DNA of 64,000 nucleotides from JAZKIX01 sp040384645. Its GTDB lineage: Bacteria > Pseudomonadota > Gammaproteobacteria > Burkholderiales > Burkholderiaceae_D. The position numbers were made by a program, and so were the translations under genes. The notes beneath the pieces are model-generated. The model saw only the letters and a list, made by a program, of their open reading frames with translations, searched no databases and was not told the origin of the DNA. The stretch is from NCBI GenBank assembly GCA_040384645.1, contig JAZKIX010000044.1, positions 1 through 64,000 of the forward strand, given 5' to 3'. This document shows, piece by piece, positions 19,795 to 29,000 of the stretch (the first letter of the stretch is position 1; every line of letters begins with the position of its first letter).

Positions 19795-21414
19795 TTAGAA
19801 CATGCGCGGCCCGCCAGGACCGCCCGGCCCGCCAGCAGGTTTTCCGCTGCCGCCTTGCTGCACCACGCCGACAATCACTTCCAAGCCTTCAGCCACATCG
19901 GGCGACATCACTTCTGTCATGCTGCCATCGCTCAGGCCCAGCTGGACCGGCAACTCTTTGGGTTGAGGATGTTGATCCAGTACATAAATCCGGCCACGTG
20001 CATTACCGCCGCGACGGCCGCTTTGCTCGGCTGCGATGTCGTCGTATTTTTTCTTTTGATCCGGCGTCAGGATGGCGGCGATCTGGCTTTGCATCTCGCT
20101 ACGGTTACGCTCAGCCAATTTGCCGCGCTCAGCGTCCGGCGCTTCGCGTAGCGCCGTCATCTTTTCACGCGAACCACTGAAAATGGTATCGAGTTTGGCT
20201 TTTTGATCCTCGCTCAGTTGCAAGTCTTTTTCCATACGCTCACGCAGCGCCTTATTCTGGCCGCCACCGCCGCCATTGCTGCGCTCAGCGCGCTCACCGC
20301 TGTTGCCCCTTGCACCTGATCCCCGTTCGCCCCGACCCGCTTCAGCAGACGTTTTCGAGCCCGCCACACCTGCCGGTTTGAAGCGCAGTGCGCTATTGCT
20401 CACTTTTAAAACATCCGTTCGCGCATCGGTTACAACCCGCACATTGGCGGTCATGCCCGGCAATAAATCCTTGCCTGGATTAGGCGCGCTCACTTCCACC
20501 ATATAGGTGACGACATTCGATACGGTCTGGGCCGCTTTGCGGATTTGCTTAACTTCGCCTTCAAAGTTGCGGCCGGCGAAGGCATCAACTGTAAACGTAG
20601 CTTTCTGGCCGACCCGGATGCGGCCGATCTCGGACTCGTCGATGGCAGTATCGACTTGCATATCGGTCAAGTCCTCGGCAATCACGAATAATTCCGGCGA
20701 TTGCAGGCTGGCGGCGACGGTCTGGCCGCTTTCGACGCTGCGCTTGATCACCACGCCGCTGACCGGTGCCTTGATGGCGGTACGTTCCAGATCGATATTG
20801 GCTTGCGCCAGTACGGATAGACGCTGCTTGACGGCGGCATCGGCACCGCCGGCATTGGCTTGCGCCACCGCCACTTGGGCTTTGGCAGTCTTGACCTGTT
20901 CGGCCAGCGCGTTATAGGTGGATTGCGCCTTATCGCGCTCCGCGGCGGAGATAAAGCCCTTATCCATCAATTGTTGCTTGCGCTCCAGATCGCTGCGCGC
21001 ATCGGCGGCATTGACTTCGGCGCGCGAGACTTCGGCACGTTGTGCTGCAATATTGGCTTGCTGGCTCATGACCTGGGCACGCGCCGAATCGACATCGGCT
21101 TGCGCTTGCCGCACCTTGTACTGGAAGGTTTCTGGGTCGATGCGGGCGATCAACTGGCCTTGTTTGACTTCGCTATTGAAATCGACCAGCACTTCTTTCA
21201 ACTGGCCCGACACTTGCGAGCCCACTTGCACCGAGCGTACTGCGCTGAGCGTGCCGGAGGCAGAAACGCTGGCCGTGATCGCACCCTTCTCGATTTTGCT
21301 GGTCTTATATTCAGGCGCGGCATTCGTTTTCGACCAAAACTTGACCGCTACGCCACCTGCCACCAGCAGCAATACCAATACAAGCCAGATCCACCATTTA
21401 CGTAACCAGTTCAT
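19795..21414 (-). CDS. macA: MacA-like periplasmic adaptor with an LTXXQ-type insertion
   Basis: Membrane fusion protein of the mac exporter, 539 residues. It has an N-terminal anchor (about 5-24), a lipoyl/coiled-coil hairpin region (about 60-240, with DFNSEVKQGQLIARID and TAIKAPVSGVVIKRSVESG) and a beta-barrel domain. Within the membrane-proximal region, residues 347-470 form an insertion: a Gly/Ser/Arg-rich linker, then a helical segment with LSEDQKAKL and ILTPDQKKKYD, resembling the LTXXQ repeat of CpxP/Spy chaperones. The MFP sequence resumes with RIYVLDQHPQPKELPVQLG and ends in a Gly/Pro tail. It is the first gene of the operon. The transposon starts 92 bases upstream of its ATG. Confidence 0.9.
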   Translation of the reverse strand: MNWLRKWWIWLVLVLLLVAGGVAVKFWSKTNAAPEYKTSKIEKGAITASVSASGTLSAVRSVQVGSQVSGQLKEVLVDFNSEVKQGQLIARIDPETFQYKVRQAQADVDSARAQVMSQQANIAAQRAEVSRAEVNAADARSDLERKQQLMDKGFISAAERDKAQSTYNALAEQVKTAKAQVAVAQANAGGADAAVKQRLSVLAQANIDLERTAIKAPVSGVVIKRSVESGQTVAASLQSPELFVIAEDLTDMQVDTAIDESEIGRIRVGQKATFTVDAFAGRNFEGEVKQIRKAAQTVSNVVTYMVEVSAPNPGKDLLPGMTANVRVVTDARTDVLKVSNSALRFKPAGVAGSKTSAEAGRGERGSGARGNSGERAERSNGGGGGQNKALRERMEKDLQLSEDQKAKLDTIFSGSREKMTALREAPDAERGKLAERNRSEMQSQIAAILTPDQKKKYDDIAAEQSGRRGGNARGRIYVLDQHPQPKELPVQLGLSDGSMTEVMSPDVAEGLEVIVGVVQQGGSGKPAGGPGGPGGPRMF

Positions 21415-21500
21415 AAGTAGCCATTTTATTTTTTCAATAGCGCGATTTTACTGGCATTCTGGCAAAAATCTTGTTGAAGGTTTGTATCGGCTTGTTTCAA

Positions 21501-21505
21501 CTTGT
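21501..21505. repeat. Target-site duplication CTTGT, left copy
   Basis: CTTGT directly abuts the left terminus at 21506 and is repeated exactly at 57489-57493 after the right terminus. Five bases is the duplication length made by Tn7-like transposases. Confidence 0.93.
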
Positions 21506-21651
21506 TGTTACGTCGGAATAAAGTCTTGAACATAGTTCTAATAAAATCAAAGCCTTAGCAAGTCGATGAAGGGTTACCAGTAAAGCCAATCTCTTGAATG
21601 AAGCAGAATTGCACCGCACTCACAACTCAGCAAAATAATTTTCTCTTGAAC
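21506..21651. repeat. Transposon left end with TnsB-type sites
   Basis: Terminal TGTTACG, then three CTTGAA-containing sites: AATAAAGTCTTGAAC (21517-21531), CCAATCTCTTGAATG (about 21586-21600) and TTTTCTCTTGAACG (about 21639-21652). The wide spacing (about 60 bases) resembles the left end of Tn7, where three TnsB sites are separated. Confidence 0.85.
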
Positions 21652-21745
21652 GAATACCTGCCCAGAACGCCGACCTAAGTGTAATCATCTGAATAGGGCG
21701 TCACGGTTACGCCTAGCGACTTAGTCGATCAACCACGTTATGGGT

Positions 21746-22093
21746 TTAGACACTGCGCTGGCCAAGGGCAATAACCGTCGCGCCCAATAACGCTAAAGCG
21801 ACGCCGGCGGCATCTGTCCAGGTGGGTGTAATACCATCGACCGCCCATAACCAGATAAGTGCGGTAACAATATAGATAGCGCCATAGCTTGCATAGACAC
21901 GGCCACTGGCGAGTGGATGAAGCGTCAATAGCCATACAAACGCGATCAAACTGACCGTTGCCGGCACCAGTAACCAGGGCGATCCTTTTCCGGTAAGCCA
22001 CAATAAGGGCAAATAACAGCCGACCAGTTCAGCCACCGCCGTGAGGAAAAACAGGCCGAAAGTACGTCCCATTTGAAACCAGTCCAAACTCAT
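21746..22093 (-). CDS. ynfA: YnfA-family (UPF0060) small membrane protein
   Basis: A 115-residue protein with four predicted membrane helices, closely resembling YnfA (VAELVGCYLPLLWL, RVYASYGAIYIVTALIWLWAVDG, DAAGVALALLGATVIALGQ). YnfA relatives are SMR-like proteins, and some contribute to efflux of cationic compounds. The gene overlaps the stop of the metal-sensing merR-type gene by 4 bp and is therefore its operon partner. As the cargo gene nearest the transposon left end it would move with the element. Its substrate is unknown. Confidence 0.9.
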   Translation of the reverse strand: MSLDWFQMGRTFGLFFLTAVAELVGCYLPLLWLTGKGSPWLLVPATVSLIAFVWLLTLHPLASGRVYASYGAIYIVTALIWLWAVDGITPTWTDAAGVALALLGATVIALGQRSV

Positions 22094-22596
22094 TCATCGC
22101 CTCTTTGCTTGCCGGTGCTTGATGTTGTGCGTTTCGGCTGCCCACAGCAAGATCCAGATGCCCCTTCGTCCTGCAGCTCGCTCATGGCAGACAAGTCTTC
22201 CATAATGGTGCAGTCCCTGGTCAGTCCATCGCAACAAGCGGTATTGCAACTGTCGACAAACATGGCCAAACTGCGCTCAAGCTGTTGCATTTCATTTATT
22301 TTCGCGCGTACCTGATCCAGATGCATTTGTGCCACGTCGCGTACATCGACACAGGCACGGTCGCCATCTTCAAATAAACGGGCCAGTTTCCTGACCTGTT
22401 CAATCGGGAAACCAAAATCCCTGCAGCGCTTGATGAAAACCAGTCTGCGCAAATCTGCTTGCTGGTAAAAGCGATGCGTGTTCGCACTGCGCTGCGCGTC
22501 CGGCAGCAATCCGATACGTTCGTAATACCGGATCGTGGGGACTGTACATTGGGTCAGCGTGGAAAGCACGCCGATGGAAAGATGTTCTTGGTTCAT
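22090..22596 (-). CDS. MerR-family metal-responsive regulator
   Basis: A 168-residue MerR-type activator. The N-terminal winged helix (6-75) includes TVPTIRYYERIGLLPDAQRS and FIKRCRDFGFPIEQVRKL. A dimerisation helix follows, then a Cys-rich metal-binding part: C82, C117, C121, C122 and C129, with more cysteines near the C-terminus. C82 and C117 match the ligand positions of MerR/ZntR-type sensors, so a soft divalent or heavy metal is likely. The start MNQEHLSIG at 22596 is preferred to an upstream start. It is divergent from the small membrane protein at 22691, with a 19-bp-spacer promoter between. Confidence 0.88.
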   Translation of the reverse strand: MNQEHLSIGVLSTLTQCTVPTIRYYERIGLLPDAQRSANTHRFYQQADLRRLVFIKRCRDFGFPIEQVRKLARLFEDGDRACVDVRDVAQMHLDQVRAKINEMQQLERSLAMFVDSCNTACCDGLTRDCTIMEDLSAMSELQDEGASGSCCGQPKRTTSSTGKQRGDE

Positions 22597-22617
22597 GTGG
22601 ATACGTTTACAAAGTGC

Positions 22618-22648
22618 TTGCACCTAAAGTTACTTCAGGTCTTATCTT
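22618..22648 (+). promoter_or_regulatory. MerR-type promoter/operator
   Basis: -35 TTGCAC (22618-22623) and -10 TATCTT (22643-22648) are separated by 19 bases, the overlong spacer typical of MerR-activated promoters. The spacer holds the near-perfect dyad ACCTAAAGTTACTTCAGGT (22622-22640). It points at the small membrane protein gene and is the likely target of the divergent MerR-family protein. Confidence 0.85.
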
Positions 22649-22690
22649 AACCGCAAGCGCAATTTCGCGTGTAACGATAGGAGAGCCGTG

Positions 22691-22996
22691 ATGAAATCTT
22701 TAAAAGCGTATTGGGGAAGTATAGGACTGGTCGTGCTCGCTTGCATTCCATGCTGCCTGGCGCTTCCGGTTGCCGCGCCTCTAGTGGCTTGGCTCGGTGC
22801 GGTGACCTTGGGTGCTGCCGCCACCGAGGAATATCTTTGTATGGCCGGCATTTTCTTGCTGGGACTGGGCGGTTTTCTTATATTTCGGCGTCACCAGATA
22901 ACCGTGCGCCAAAAGCAAGCCGCAGCCGGCCAATGTGATTGCGCCACCAACTGTAATGTTGAGTCTTCGTGTCGACCGGCTAGTCATAGTCACTGA
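22691..22996 (+). CDS. Small Cys-rich membrane protein of a MerR-controlled unit
   Basis: A 101-residue protein from the ATG at 22691, preceded by AGGAGAG. It has two hydrophobic segments (about 9-40 and 48-65). The first contains the vicinal pair CIPCC, as in membrane proteins that pass metal ions. The C-terminal tail is cysteine- and histidine-rich (QCDCATNCNVESSC, ending HSH). The gene has its own MerR-type promoter and is the predicted main target of the divergent regulator. It resembles small metal-transport proteins in layout, but I cannot place it in MerC, MerT or another named family. Confidence 0.65.
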   Translation: MKSLKAYWGSIGLVVLACIPCCLALPVAAPLVAWLGAVTLGAAATEEYLCMAGIFLLGLGGFLIFRRHQITVRQKQAAAGQCDCATNCNVESSCRPASHSH

Positions 22997-23069
22997 CGGC
23001 CAGCGTGTACCACCGGCCATAGTTGACACCGTTAATCATTGGGACGCCAGCACCCAGTGTTTCCTTAGC
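22965..23069 (-). pseudogene. Degenerate fragment 1 of the periplasmic protein gene at 25487
   Basis: Read on the minus strand, this gives AKETLGAGVPMINGVNYG, a 12-base shortening, then TLAVSDYD, a stop, and PVDTK. It aligns with the KDVNYELVAKPDSITLYVNDHDQPVDVK region of the intact gene at 25487-25921. The stop and the deletion show that it is not functional. It lies 118 bases after the FTR1 stop, and its 3' part overlaps the end of the small membrane gene on the other strand. Confidence 0.7.
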
Positions 23070-23187
23070 GCCGGCGGAGGAGGATATCGCTTTACCTGCC
23101 GGTTATAGGCTTAAGAATCGTAGTTAGTACAATACTTGACACGTTTAATCGATATTTCTCACCTCTGATGTTAACAGCAGCATTTTC

Positions 23188-25134
23188 TTAAGGCGTGTTA
23201 GCTATACCCTCGGCGTGATTCCTATTCGCCCGCAAGTTGTAGCAGACACTGGCGATCACAATTAATAAAATCAACAGCTGCGCCAGAATGGTTTGCATTG
23301 ACGGGTAGATGCCAAGTACGTCAATGCGCGGCATCGTGATCGGTGTAATGTCAAGGAATCCAACCTTTTGCAACGCAGCCACCCCTTTGCCCATCAGGAC
23401 AACTGCCAGCACAGCCACCAAGGCCGAACTGGCGGCAAAAAATTGGCTGATCGGCAGACGTGCAGCCGAACGCAACAGGACGACGGCGATGGCACTAAGT
23501 AGCACGACGCCCGTAGCCAAACCGCCCAGCAGATAGGCGCCATTGCCAGGTGTCCATAGCGCTGCGTAGAACAAGACGGTCTCGAAAACTTCCCGATAGA
23601 CCGTGACAAACGACAGCAGGAACAACATCATGGCCGACTTTTTGTTCAATGCGGAGGACAGCTTTTGCCGGACGTAGGATTGCCAGCGCCCAGCCAAGCT
23701 CTTCTGATGCATCCAGATACCCACGCACAACAAGACGACGGCGGCGAAGATGGCGGAAAAACCCTCTGTCATCTCGCGGCTTGCCCCGCTCAGGTCGACA
23801 AGGTAGGTCGCTACCGCCCAAGTGAGTCCGCCTGCCGCCAGCGCTGCGATCCAGCCAGCATGGACGTATGGCAGAACGTCGCTACGCTCCGCTTTTTTCA
23901 AAAAGGACATCATCGCAACCACGACCAACAGCGCCTCCAGTCCCTCGCGTAACAAGATCGTAAGAGCACCAAGGAACGCCGACCAGGGGTCGCTCGATCC
24001 GCCTAGTGCTGCCTGCGCGTCGGTCAGTAACGCTTGCAGCCGGTCTGCCATCTGCACCGCCGACGCGGTTTGCCCGGCGCTAATGGCCCCCCGGTAGGAT
24101 CCCATTGTTTTTTCAATTTCCTCAAAAAGCCATTTATTCTTTGCTGCAAGCGCCGGCTCAACAGGTTCGAAGCCGTCGAGATAGGAGGAAAGTGCGAAGC
24201 GCGTTGCCTGCTCCGGATCGCCTTTCTGAAGTGCTGCGACGCTCTCTGCCAGGCGTTTCTTTGCGAGCGTTAACGTATCGGCACTTGACGCTTCGAGCGT
24301 GGAAGGCATACCGCGCAAATAGGCCAGTACCTGCCGCGCGCTCGTCGCTGGCATGTCTTTAGACAACATGGCTTCGGAAATCTGGCTCAGACGGTCAATA
24401 GTAGCCACCGCGGCGTGCAGGCTTGGATCCGACGCCCATAGCTTGGCGCCGGCAAGACGCTCCTCGTCTGTGTAAGCCATGGTCGACACAAAAAACGCCA
24501 ATGCCCACCGGTCGTCGTCAGAAAACTGCGTAAAGGCTGGCATCGGCGTGCCCTCGACGCCGTTCGCGATAATCTGTTGCAACGCAAATACACTGCGGTG
24601 CTGGGCGCGTTCATGGTCGGCAAAGGCGATTGGGGGCGGACTCAACTTGGCAGCCAACGGGCCGTCAGCGTGTCCGGTGGCGCCATGACACGACGCGCAC
24701 TGGTTTTCATAAAGCTGGGCGCCGCGTCGGAGGTCGGGCGAAGAACGAGGCGCCATCGATACCGGATAAGCTGCCAACAGGGCCGCTGCCAGTCGACGAG
24801 CCTGGTCGCCTACTTGAGGCGGCCCCACTTTGGCGGCGATGGCAGTTCTCAGCGCGACAGCGTCTGTGCGCAACGTGGCCTTTGTTGGCGTAACCGGCAA
24901 CTCTGCAATCTGGCGCTCCGCTGTTGCTGCAAACTCAAGCATTTCAGCGTACTCATCCTGGCTGGCGACTGCGCCATCTTTGACCGCTTTTTCATAGTCG
25001 ACGGCGAGATAGTCCAAAAGCTGCCAAATTTGCTTTGCCTTCGCTTGATCCGCGGAGACATCGGCAAAGCCGTGCGAAGCCGCCGACATCAGACAAAAAG
25101 TGATGGACAGGACGAAGTGGCGTAACATTTTCAT
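23188..25134 (-). CDS. Cytochrome c - FTR1 iron permease fusion
   Basis: About 648 residues. A signal peptide and a helical N-terminal region lead to a c-type cytochrome domain with the heme site CASCHGATGHADG (about residue 150) and a distal Met in GTPMPAFTQFS. A second helical part follows, then the FTR1 permease (about 385-640) with seven hydrophobic segments. The permease carries the iron-transport motif REGLE (LREGLEALLVVV) and a second REXXE-type motif as REVFE. Ferrous iron would be oxidised in the periplasm and imported as Fe3+; the heme may take part. The ATG at 25134 is preferred to a TTG upstream. A Fur-like box lies 39 bases upstream. It is transposon cargo. Confidence 0.88.
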   Translation of the reverse strand: MKMLRHFVLSITFCLMSAASHGFADVSADQAKAKQIWQLLDYLAVDYEKAVKDGAVASQDEYAEMLEFAATAERQIAELPVTPTKATLRTDAVALRTAIAAKVGPPQVGDQARRLAAALLAAYPVSMAPRSSPDLRRGAQLYENQCASCHGATGHADGPLAAKLSPPPIAFADHERAQHRSVFALQQIIANGVEGTPMPAFTQFSDDDRWALAFFVSTMAYTDEERLAGAKLWASDPSLHAAVATIDRLSQISEAMLSKDMPATSARQVLAYLRGMPSTLEASSADTLTLAKKRLAESVAALQKGDPEQATRFALSSYLDGFEPVEPALAAKNKWLFEEIEKTMGSYRGAISAGQTASAVQMADRLQALLTDAQAALGGSSDPWSAFLGALTILLREGLEALLVVVAMMSFLKKAERSDVLPYVHAGWIAALAAGGLTWAVATYLVDLSGASREMTEGFSAIFAAVVLLCVGIWMHQKSLAGRWQSYVRQKLSSALNKKSAMMLFLLSFVTVYREVFETVLFYAALWTPGNGAYLLGGLATGVVLLSAIAVVLLRSAARLPISQFFAASSALVAVLAVVLMGKGVAALQKVGFLDITPITMPRIDVLGIYPSMQTILAQLLILLIVIASVCYNLRANRNHAEGIANTP

Positions 25135-25172
25135 ACGAAGATCGATCAAGAAAGTGACGGGCGCAAATCAAA

Positions 25173-25187
25173 TGAGAATGATTATAA
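25173..25187 (-). promoter_or_regulatory. Fur box upstream of the FTR1 gene
   Basis: TGAGAATGATTATAA matches the 7-1-7 Fur consensus TGATAATNATTATCA at 13 of 15 positions and lies 39-53 bases before the FTR1 start. Iron-dependent repression by the host Fur protein is inferred. Confidence 0.75.
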
Positions 25188-25271
25188 CTTAGATTTACCC
25201 CCGTTCAACTATGCAACCTACGAGTTACCTTAGCAATGTGGCAATTACTTCTATCCTCAATTGCGTGCTTA

Positions 25272-25406
25272 TTTCGACACTGCCGGCTCCGTGGCGATCA
25301 ACTAGTCGTGGCTTTTGATCCTCAACGTTATGCCATGGATTTTGGCCACGAGCCCATAGTTGACATCATTGGTCATCGAGACGTCCCTACCAATTGTTTA
25401 CTTGGC
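25272..25406 (-). pseudogene. Degenerate fragment 2 of the periplasmic protein gene at 25487
   Basis: The minus-strand translation includes DVSMTNDVNYGLVAKIHGITL and then RIKSHD, a stop, LIATEPAVSK. This parallels VVKDVNYELVAKPDSITLYVNDHDQPVDVKGGSAT of the intact gene just downstream in the window. Stops make it non-functional. Its first 60 bases resemble fragment 1 (22965-23069) more closely than they resemble the intact gene. It lies between the FTR1 promoter region and the intact gene. Confidence 0.7.
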
Positions 25407-25486
25407 GCCGGCGGTGGGAATATCGGGGTTAGATGAACGCACTAATACACAAATAAAATACGACTTTAAATTGTGCTTTAGTTGGT

Positions 25487-25921
25487 TCAGTTCAATTTAA
25501 ACTTTACGTTATTGACTGTCTTGCCGGCAGCCGTCACGGTCGCCGCCACCTTGGTACCGGGTACTAATTTAAAAACGCCTTTCGCTTCCAGCTTGTTGCC
25601 CTCTGCAGGTGCCAGTTTGACTTCCGTTTTGTCGCTGCCGGACAATAGCGTGAGCGTGGCACTGCCACCTTTGACATCGACGGGCTGGTCATGGTCATTG
25701 ACGTACAGCGTGATGCTGTCCGGCTTGGCCACCAGTTCATAATTCACGTCCTTGACCACGGACACGATGCCGCCGAATTTCGGTTTTACATCGTGCGGAT
25801 GGGCTTCGCTTTTCTTGCTGTCGTGATCATGCCCTTTATGGTCATCGGCGGCCAGCGCCGCGTTCGAGATCAGCAATGCAGAAGCGGATACACATACGGT
25901 CAACAATTTTACAAATTTCAT
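25487..25921 (-). CDS. Small periplasmic protein linked to czc genes
   Basis: A 144-residue secreted protein from the ATG at 25921. A signal peptide (MKFVKLLTVCVSASALLISNAALA) is followed by a histidine/aspartate-rich stretch (HKGHDHDSKKSEAHPHD) that could bind metal and a beta-rich domain (FGGIVSVVKDVNYELVAKP; NDHDQPVDVKGGSATLTLLSG). It follows czcA by 88 bases on the same strand and is probably the last gene of the czc transcript. I do not recognise a named family; periplasmic metal binding or delivery to the pump is inferred from composition and context. Two decayed fragments of the same gene lie nearby. Confidence 0.75.
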   Translation of the reverse strand: MKFVKLLTVCVSASALLISNAALAADDHKGHDHDSKKSEAHPHDVKPKFGGIVSVVKDVNYELVAKPDSITLYVNDHDQPVDVKGGSATLTLLSGSDKTEVKLAPAEGNKLEAKGVFKLVPGTKVAATVTAAGKTVNNVKFKLN

Positions 25922-26009
25922 GGTTTCTCCTTCAGGGTTAAAAAACACGGTGATACGTTTTAATTCAATCGGATCGCCCTTATCGCTTTGAGGGCAAGGG
26001 CGCATCCGG

Positions 26010-29000
26010 TCAGGTTTGTACTACCTGATGCGGCCGTTCCAGCGCCAAGGTTCCGTCTTCTTCGTCCTTGCGATACGCGAGGCGATACAGCAGCGGCAAC
26101 ACCAGCAGCGTGAGTAGCGTCGACGACAGAATGCCGCCAATGACCACTGTCGCCAGCGGCCGCTGCACTTCCGCACCGGTGCCGGTGGCAATGGCCATCG
26201 GAATGAAACCGAGCGACGCCACCAAAGCCGTCATCAACACTGGTCGCAAGCGCGTCAATGCGCCTTCATGAATCGCGTCATCGAGTGATCGTCCTTCTTC
26301 ACGCAGGGTACGAATGAACGAGATCATCACCAGGCCGTTCAAGACCGCCACACCTGACAAGGCAATGAAGCCGACTGCCGCCGAGATCGACATCGGAATG
26401 TCCCGCAGCCACAACGCGACAATGCCGCCGGTCAGTGCAAACGGAATGCCACTAAAGACCAGCAAGCCATCCTTGATATTGCCGAACATGGCAAACAGCA
26501 ATATAAACACCAGCAACAGTGCGACAGGCACCACGATTTGCAGTCGTTGCGTGGCCGATTGCAATTGCTCAAACTGGCCGCCCCAGGTCGTCCAGTACCC
26601 GGCCGGAATCTTGACCTGTTGCCGGAGTTGCTGTTCGGCATCGGCCACGAATGACCCGATGTCGCGGCCCCGTACATTGGCACTGATAACGATGCGGCGC
26701 TTGCCATTTTCCCGGCTAATCTGGTTCGGACCGGGCGCCATGTCCAGCGTGGCGACTTCGCTCAGTGGGATATAGGCTGCGCGTTGCTCCGTTGCTTGCG
26801 CACGCGGCAACGCAATCGGCAAGCGTTTGAGTGCTTCCAAGTCGTTTCTTAGGTTTTCCGGAAGACGCACGATGATGTCGAACCGCCGGTCGCCTTCGAA
26901 CAACGTGCCAGCTTCCTTGCCGCCCATGGCGGTCGCTACCGCATCCTGCACATCGGCCACGTTCAAACCGTAGCGCGATGTCTTGTCGCGGTCGATGTTT
27001 ACTGTCAGCATCGGCAACCCTGTGGTTTGCTCCACCTTGACTTCGGCCGCACCGGCAATCTTGCTCAGTACCGCCGAAACCTTGGCCGCAGTGTCGTTGA
27101 GCACTTCCATGTCGTCACCGAACAATTTGACCGCCACGTCGCTACGTACTCCGGAAATGAGTTCGTTGAATCGCAACTGGATCGGTTGCGAGAATTCATA
27201 GTTATTGCCCGGTAGCTTGTTTACGGTCGCTTGTACGGCAGCGAGCAATTCATCCCGCGTTTTCTTCGGTTCGGGCCACTGATCCTGCGGCTTAAGCATG
27301 ATGTAGCCATCCGAGATATTCGGCGGCATCGGGTCAGAGGCAATTTCAGCGGTGCCAGTGCGCGCAAAGACGCGGTCGATTTCCGGATATTTTTCTTTCA
27401 GCGTACGTTCCAATTGCTGTTGCATCGCCACCGACTGGGACAGACTGGTACCGGGAATGCGCAGCGCCTGGATCGCAAAGTCGCCCTCATTGAGGCTCGG
27501 GACGAATTCACTGCCCATGCGGGTGGCCAGCAAGCCAGACAGAATGACGGTAATCGCCGCGAAGATCAGCACCACCGCCTTGTTGAGCATCACTATGCCC
27601 AACACCGGCGCGTACCAGCGCTTGGCGGTGCGCATGATGATGTTTTCTTTTTCGGCGACCTTGTTGCCGATGAACAGCGCTACCGCGGCAGGGATGAACG
27701 TGATCGACAGGATCATTGCACCGACCAGGGCAATGACGACGGTGAACGCCATCGGCGTGAACATGCGACCTTCCACGCCCGTCAATGCAAAGATCGGCAG
27801 GTACACGACCATGATGATTAGTTGCCCGAAAATAAGCGGCCGGCGCGCTTCTCTGGATGCGGCAAAGACTTCGTGAAACCGCTCGGTGCGCGTCAGCGGC
27901 CGGCCGAGGTGGGCTTGCGCATGCGCCAGGCGGCGCACACAGTTTTCGACAATGACCACCGCGCCATCGATGATGATGCCGAAATCCAGCGCGCCCAGAC
28001 TCATCAGGTTAGCGCTGACGTTGTAGGCAACCATTCCGGTAAACGTAAAGAGCATCGACAGCGGAATGACCATCGCGGTAATCAACGCCGCTCTAAAATT
28101 ACCAAGGAATAGGAACAAGATTGCAATGACCAGCACTGCGCCTTCAAGCAGGTTTTTCTTCACCGTATTGATCGCTTTGTCGACCAGTACCGTACGATCG
28201 TAGACCGTGATCGCCTGGACGCCTTCCGGCAGCGTCCGGTTGATTTCAATCATTTTCTTGTCCACGGCCTGCGAGACGGTACGGCTGTTTTGCCCGATCA
28301 GCATGAAGACGGTGCCTAGTACGACTTCACGTCCGTTTTCTGTCGCCGCACCGGTTCGCAACTCGCGGCCAATTCCCACATCGCCAATATCGCGGATCCG
28401 GATTGGCACACCCTGCACGTTGCTCAAAATGATGTTGCCGATATCGTCGATCGACTGCACTTGTCCCGGTGCGCGAATCAAGAGCTGTTCGCCGCGTTTT
28501 TCGATATAACCGGCGCCGACATTGCCGTTATTGCGTTCCAGCGCAGTGACGATATCTTGCAGCGTCAATCCGTACGATGCCAGCCGTTCGGGAATGGGGG
28601 CGACCTGATACTCTTTGGCGAAACCACCGATCGAATTGATCTCGGTGACACCGGTTACGTTGCGCAACTGTGGCTTGATGATCCAGTCCTGGATTTCGCG
28701 CAAATCCGTTGGCGTGTAGGGGGAGCCGTCCGGTTTCTTTGCGCCGTCCTTCGCTTCCACAGTCCATAGATAAATTTCACCGAGACCGGTCGAGATCGGC
28801 CCCATCGAGGGCGTGACATAGGGCGGGAGGTTTTGCCGGGCCTCTTGAATGCGTTCGTTGACCATCTGGCGTGCAAAGTAGATATCGGTGCCATCCTTAA
28901 AAATGACCGTAATTTGCGATAAGCCATAGCGCGACAGCGACCGGGTCTGCTGCAGGTTGGGCAATCCCGACATTACCGTTTCGATGGGAAAAGTGATGCG

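Noticed and set aside
25236..25436. A 66-codon + strand frame ending in VDIIGHRDV... and GAGGGNIGV
   Set aside because: The similarity to the region at 23000 is better explained by both being minus-strand remnants of the periplasmic protein gene.
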